A DNA stretch of 64,000 nucleotides, from the NCBI GenBank assembly GCA_905221605.1, contig CAJNDS010000369.1:124001-188000 (forward strand). Direction: 5' to 3'. A program made the position numbers and the translations under genes. Within the stretch, counting starts at the first letter, position 1. Each line of letters starts with the position of its first letter. Below are positions 63,103-64,000 of this stretch, piece after piece. The notes under the pieces were generated by a model. It did no database searches. It worked only from the letters and a program-made list of their open reading frames with translations, and was not told where the DNA came from. Origin of the DNA: Symbiodinium natans (Eukaryota > Sar > Dinophyceae > Suessiales > Symbiodiniaceae).

Positions 63103-63180
63103 CCAGAGGCCGCAGCGCATTTGGGTCGAGTTTGACGACGGCGAGGAGAACGAGAAGGACGTCACATGGTTCGTGAGCCG
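63103..63180 (+). other. exon-like island, WVEFDDGEE type
   Basis: See 58928-58995. It follows CCCCCCAG and reads RPQRIWVEFDDGEENEKDVT, then WFVSRG. Confidence 0.3.
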
Positions 63181-63632
63181 GGGGCCTTGGGTTCACCCGC
63201 CACGGGCTTGAGGAATTGAACTTGGGGTTTAAGGCGCTTGGGGTTTCGGGTTTCGGGGTTTAGGGGTTTAGGGGTTTAGGGGTCCCTGCCCCCCTAAACT
63301 TCTCAACTCCCTAAACTCCTCTGCCTTCGGGAAGTGGCCAAGCCCTAAACCCTAAACCCTAAAACCCTAGAACCCTGAACCCTAAACCTAAACCCCAAGC
63401 CCTAAACCGCAAACCGCCTCCAGAGTTTTTTTGGTGACATCTAGGTCATTCTTCAAAGCTCTGGCTCCAGAGGAACGCCCTCGAAACATTCCGCAATGAA
63501 CCACTCCGCAAGCAACTCCCAGATCGAAATGCCTAAACCCTAAACCCTAAACCCTAAACCCTAAACCCCAAAGCCTAAACTTCTAAACCCTAAACCCTAA
63601 CCCTAAACCCTAAACCCGAACCCTAAACCCTG

Positions 63633-64000
63633 GACCTGAAGACCTTCTAGTCCTAGATGCAGGTTTCCGAAATGACGGGGTGCCTTCTCCGGGGTCCTTA
63701 TTATCAGAAAAGACCTACTATTTGGGGTCCAGTATAGGGGCCCCCCATGTTCGTAAACCACCAGATCCTAAGCCCGTAAAAAAGACCTAAATGCGGGCTT
63801 AGGCCAAACCATACTACCAGTCCTTGGTAGGGATGATAATCGGGGGTTCTACAATCCCGATGAAGGACTGTTCGGAGCATCCCAAGTTTAGGCCTTCAAC
63901 CTAAACTTCAAAGTCCCTTTAATCGGGAGTACAGTACCCCCAAATTGTAATCCCAAGTAAGGACTGTTAGCAGAAGGGGGAACATCCCAACCTTCGATCT
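63633..64000. repeat. end of window: foldback-type repeats, no telomere array
   Basis: CAGTCCTTGGTAGGGAT (63819-63835) pairs imperfectly with ATCCCGATGAAGGACTG (63853-63869) around a GATAATCGGGGG loop, and a related unit follows to 63990. No gene. Confidence 0.6.

Larger units (their letters stand above)
44284..63632. repeat. mosaic of telomere-like TTTAGGG/CCCTAAA blocks in both orientations
   Basis: Dozens of blocks of 2 to about 28 heptamers alternate with 50-1000 bp of other DNA. CCCTAAA-strand blocks include 44287-44341, 44855-44957, 51115-51220, 52680-52750, 53670-53798, 57075-57290, 58238-58300, 59458-59575, 60028-60117 and 62292-62378. TTTAGGG-strand blocks include 45050-45097, 45748-45812, 51902-51976, 53925-53970, 58566-58662, 61800-61880 and 62905-62945. 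Variants such as CCCTGAA, CCCTCAA, CCCGAAA and CCCCTAAA are common at block edges. The heptamer is the known dinoflagellate (and plant-type) telomere unit. The window does not end in a pure array, so this is interstitial or subtelomeric. Confidence 0.95.

Noticed and set aside
44284-64000. A chromosome end at the right edge of the window
   Set aside because: The last 370 bases are not telomeric and blocks flip orientation throughout, so a terminal array is not shown.

Overview
The window looks like nuclear DNA of a dinoflagellate, most likely a Symbiodinium-like alga. Three things support this. (i) An exact 22-nt dinoflagellate spliced leader lies at 12039-12060, followed by a truncated relict leader. 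(ii) There are about 20 kb of TTTAGGG-type telomere-like repeats. (iii) The retroelement proteins carry methyltransferase-like domains of a kind reported from Symbiodinium retrotransposons. There are no bacterial operons, rRNAs, tRNAs or CRISPR arrays. Almost everything is mobile or repetitive DNA; the one host-like gene is a multi-exon membrane protein at about 46.7-50.2 kb.

Layout. 1-5706: a decayed Ty1/copia retrotransposon (gag-like ORF, integrase, YVDD reverse transcriptase, RNase H, then a C-terminal methyltransferase-like domain), cut by the window's left edge and broken by several frameshifts. A probable 3' LTR starts near 5804. 5707-11432: gene-poor DNA full of LTR-like fragments and short palindromes. 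11433-12038 plus 24265-24756: the two halves of a segment that also exists unbroken at 25847-26959. Between the halves sits a 12.2-kb insertion (12039-24264) that starts with the spliced leader, ends in poly(A) and is flanked by a 17-bp target-site duplication. Inside it is a second poly(A) insertion (12548-18428, 18-bp duplication) with an unrecognised, frameshifted coding region, and a 2.68-kb tandem duplication (18683-24045). A 5'-truncated relative of the inner insertion lies at 29933-31100. 24757-31658 is otherwise microsatellites, inverted repeats and small duplications.

31659-41908: a tyrosine-recombinase retrotransposon of Ngaro/DIRS type, bounded by split direct repeats (A1 ... B1-A2-B2). 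It encodes the recombinase (split by one frameshift), a gag-like protein with a Cys/His finger, and a large Pol with a C5-methyltransferase-like domain, reverse transcriptase (FDDF) and RNase H. 41909-44283: remains of another poly(A) element, unassigned sequence and a large foldback hairpin.

44284-64000: a mosaic of telomere-like blocks in both orientations, separated by unique DNA, short foldback elements, an 8-bp satellite, a hexamer satellite and exon-like islands. The membrane-protein exons lie inside this domain, and the introns contain degenerate telomere-like repeats.

Limits: all homology statements come from reading motifs by eye. No database search or alignment was run, boundaries are good to a few bases only where stated, and intron-exon calls are tentative.
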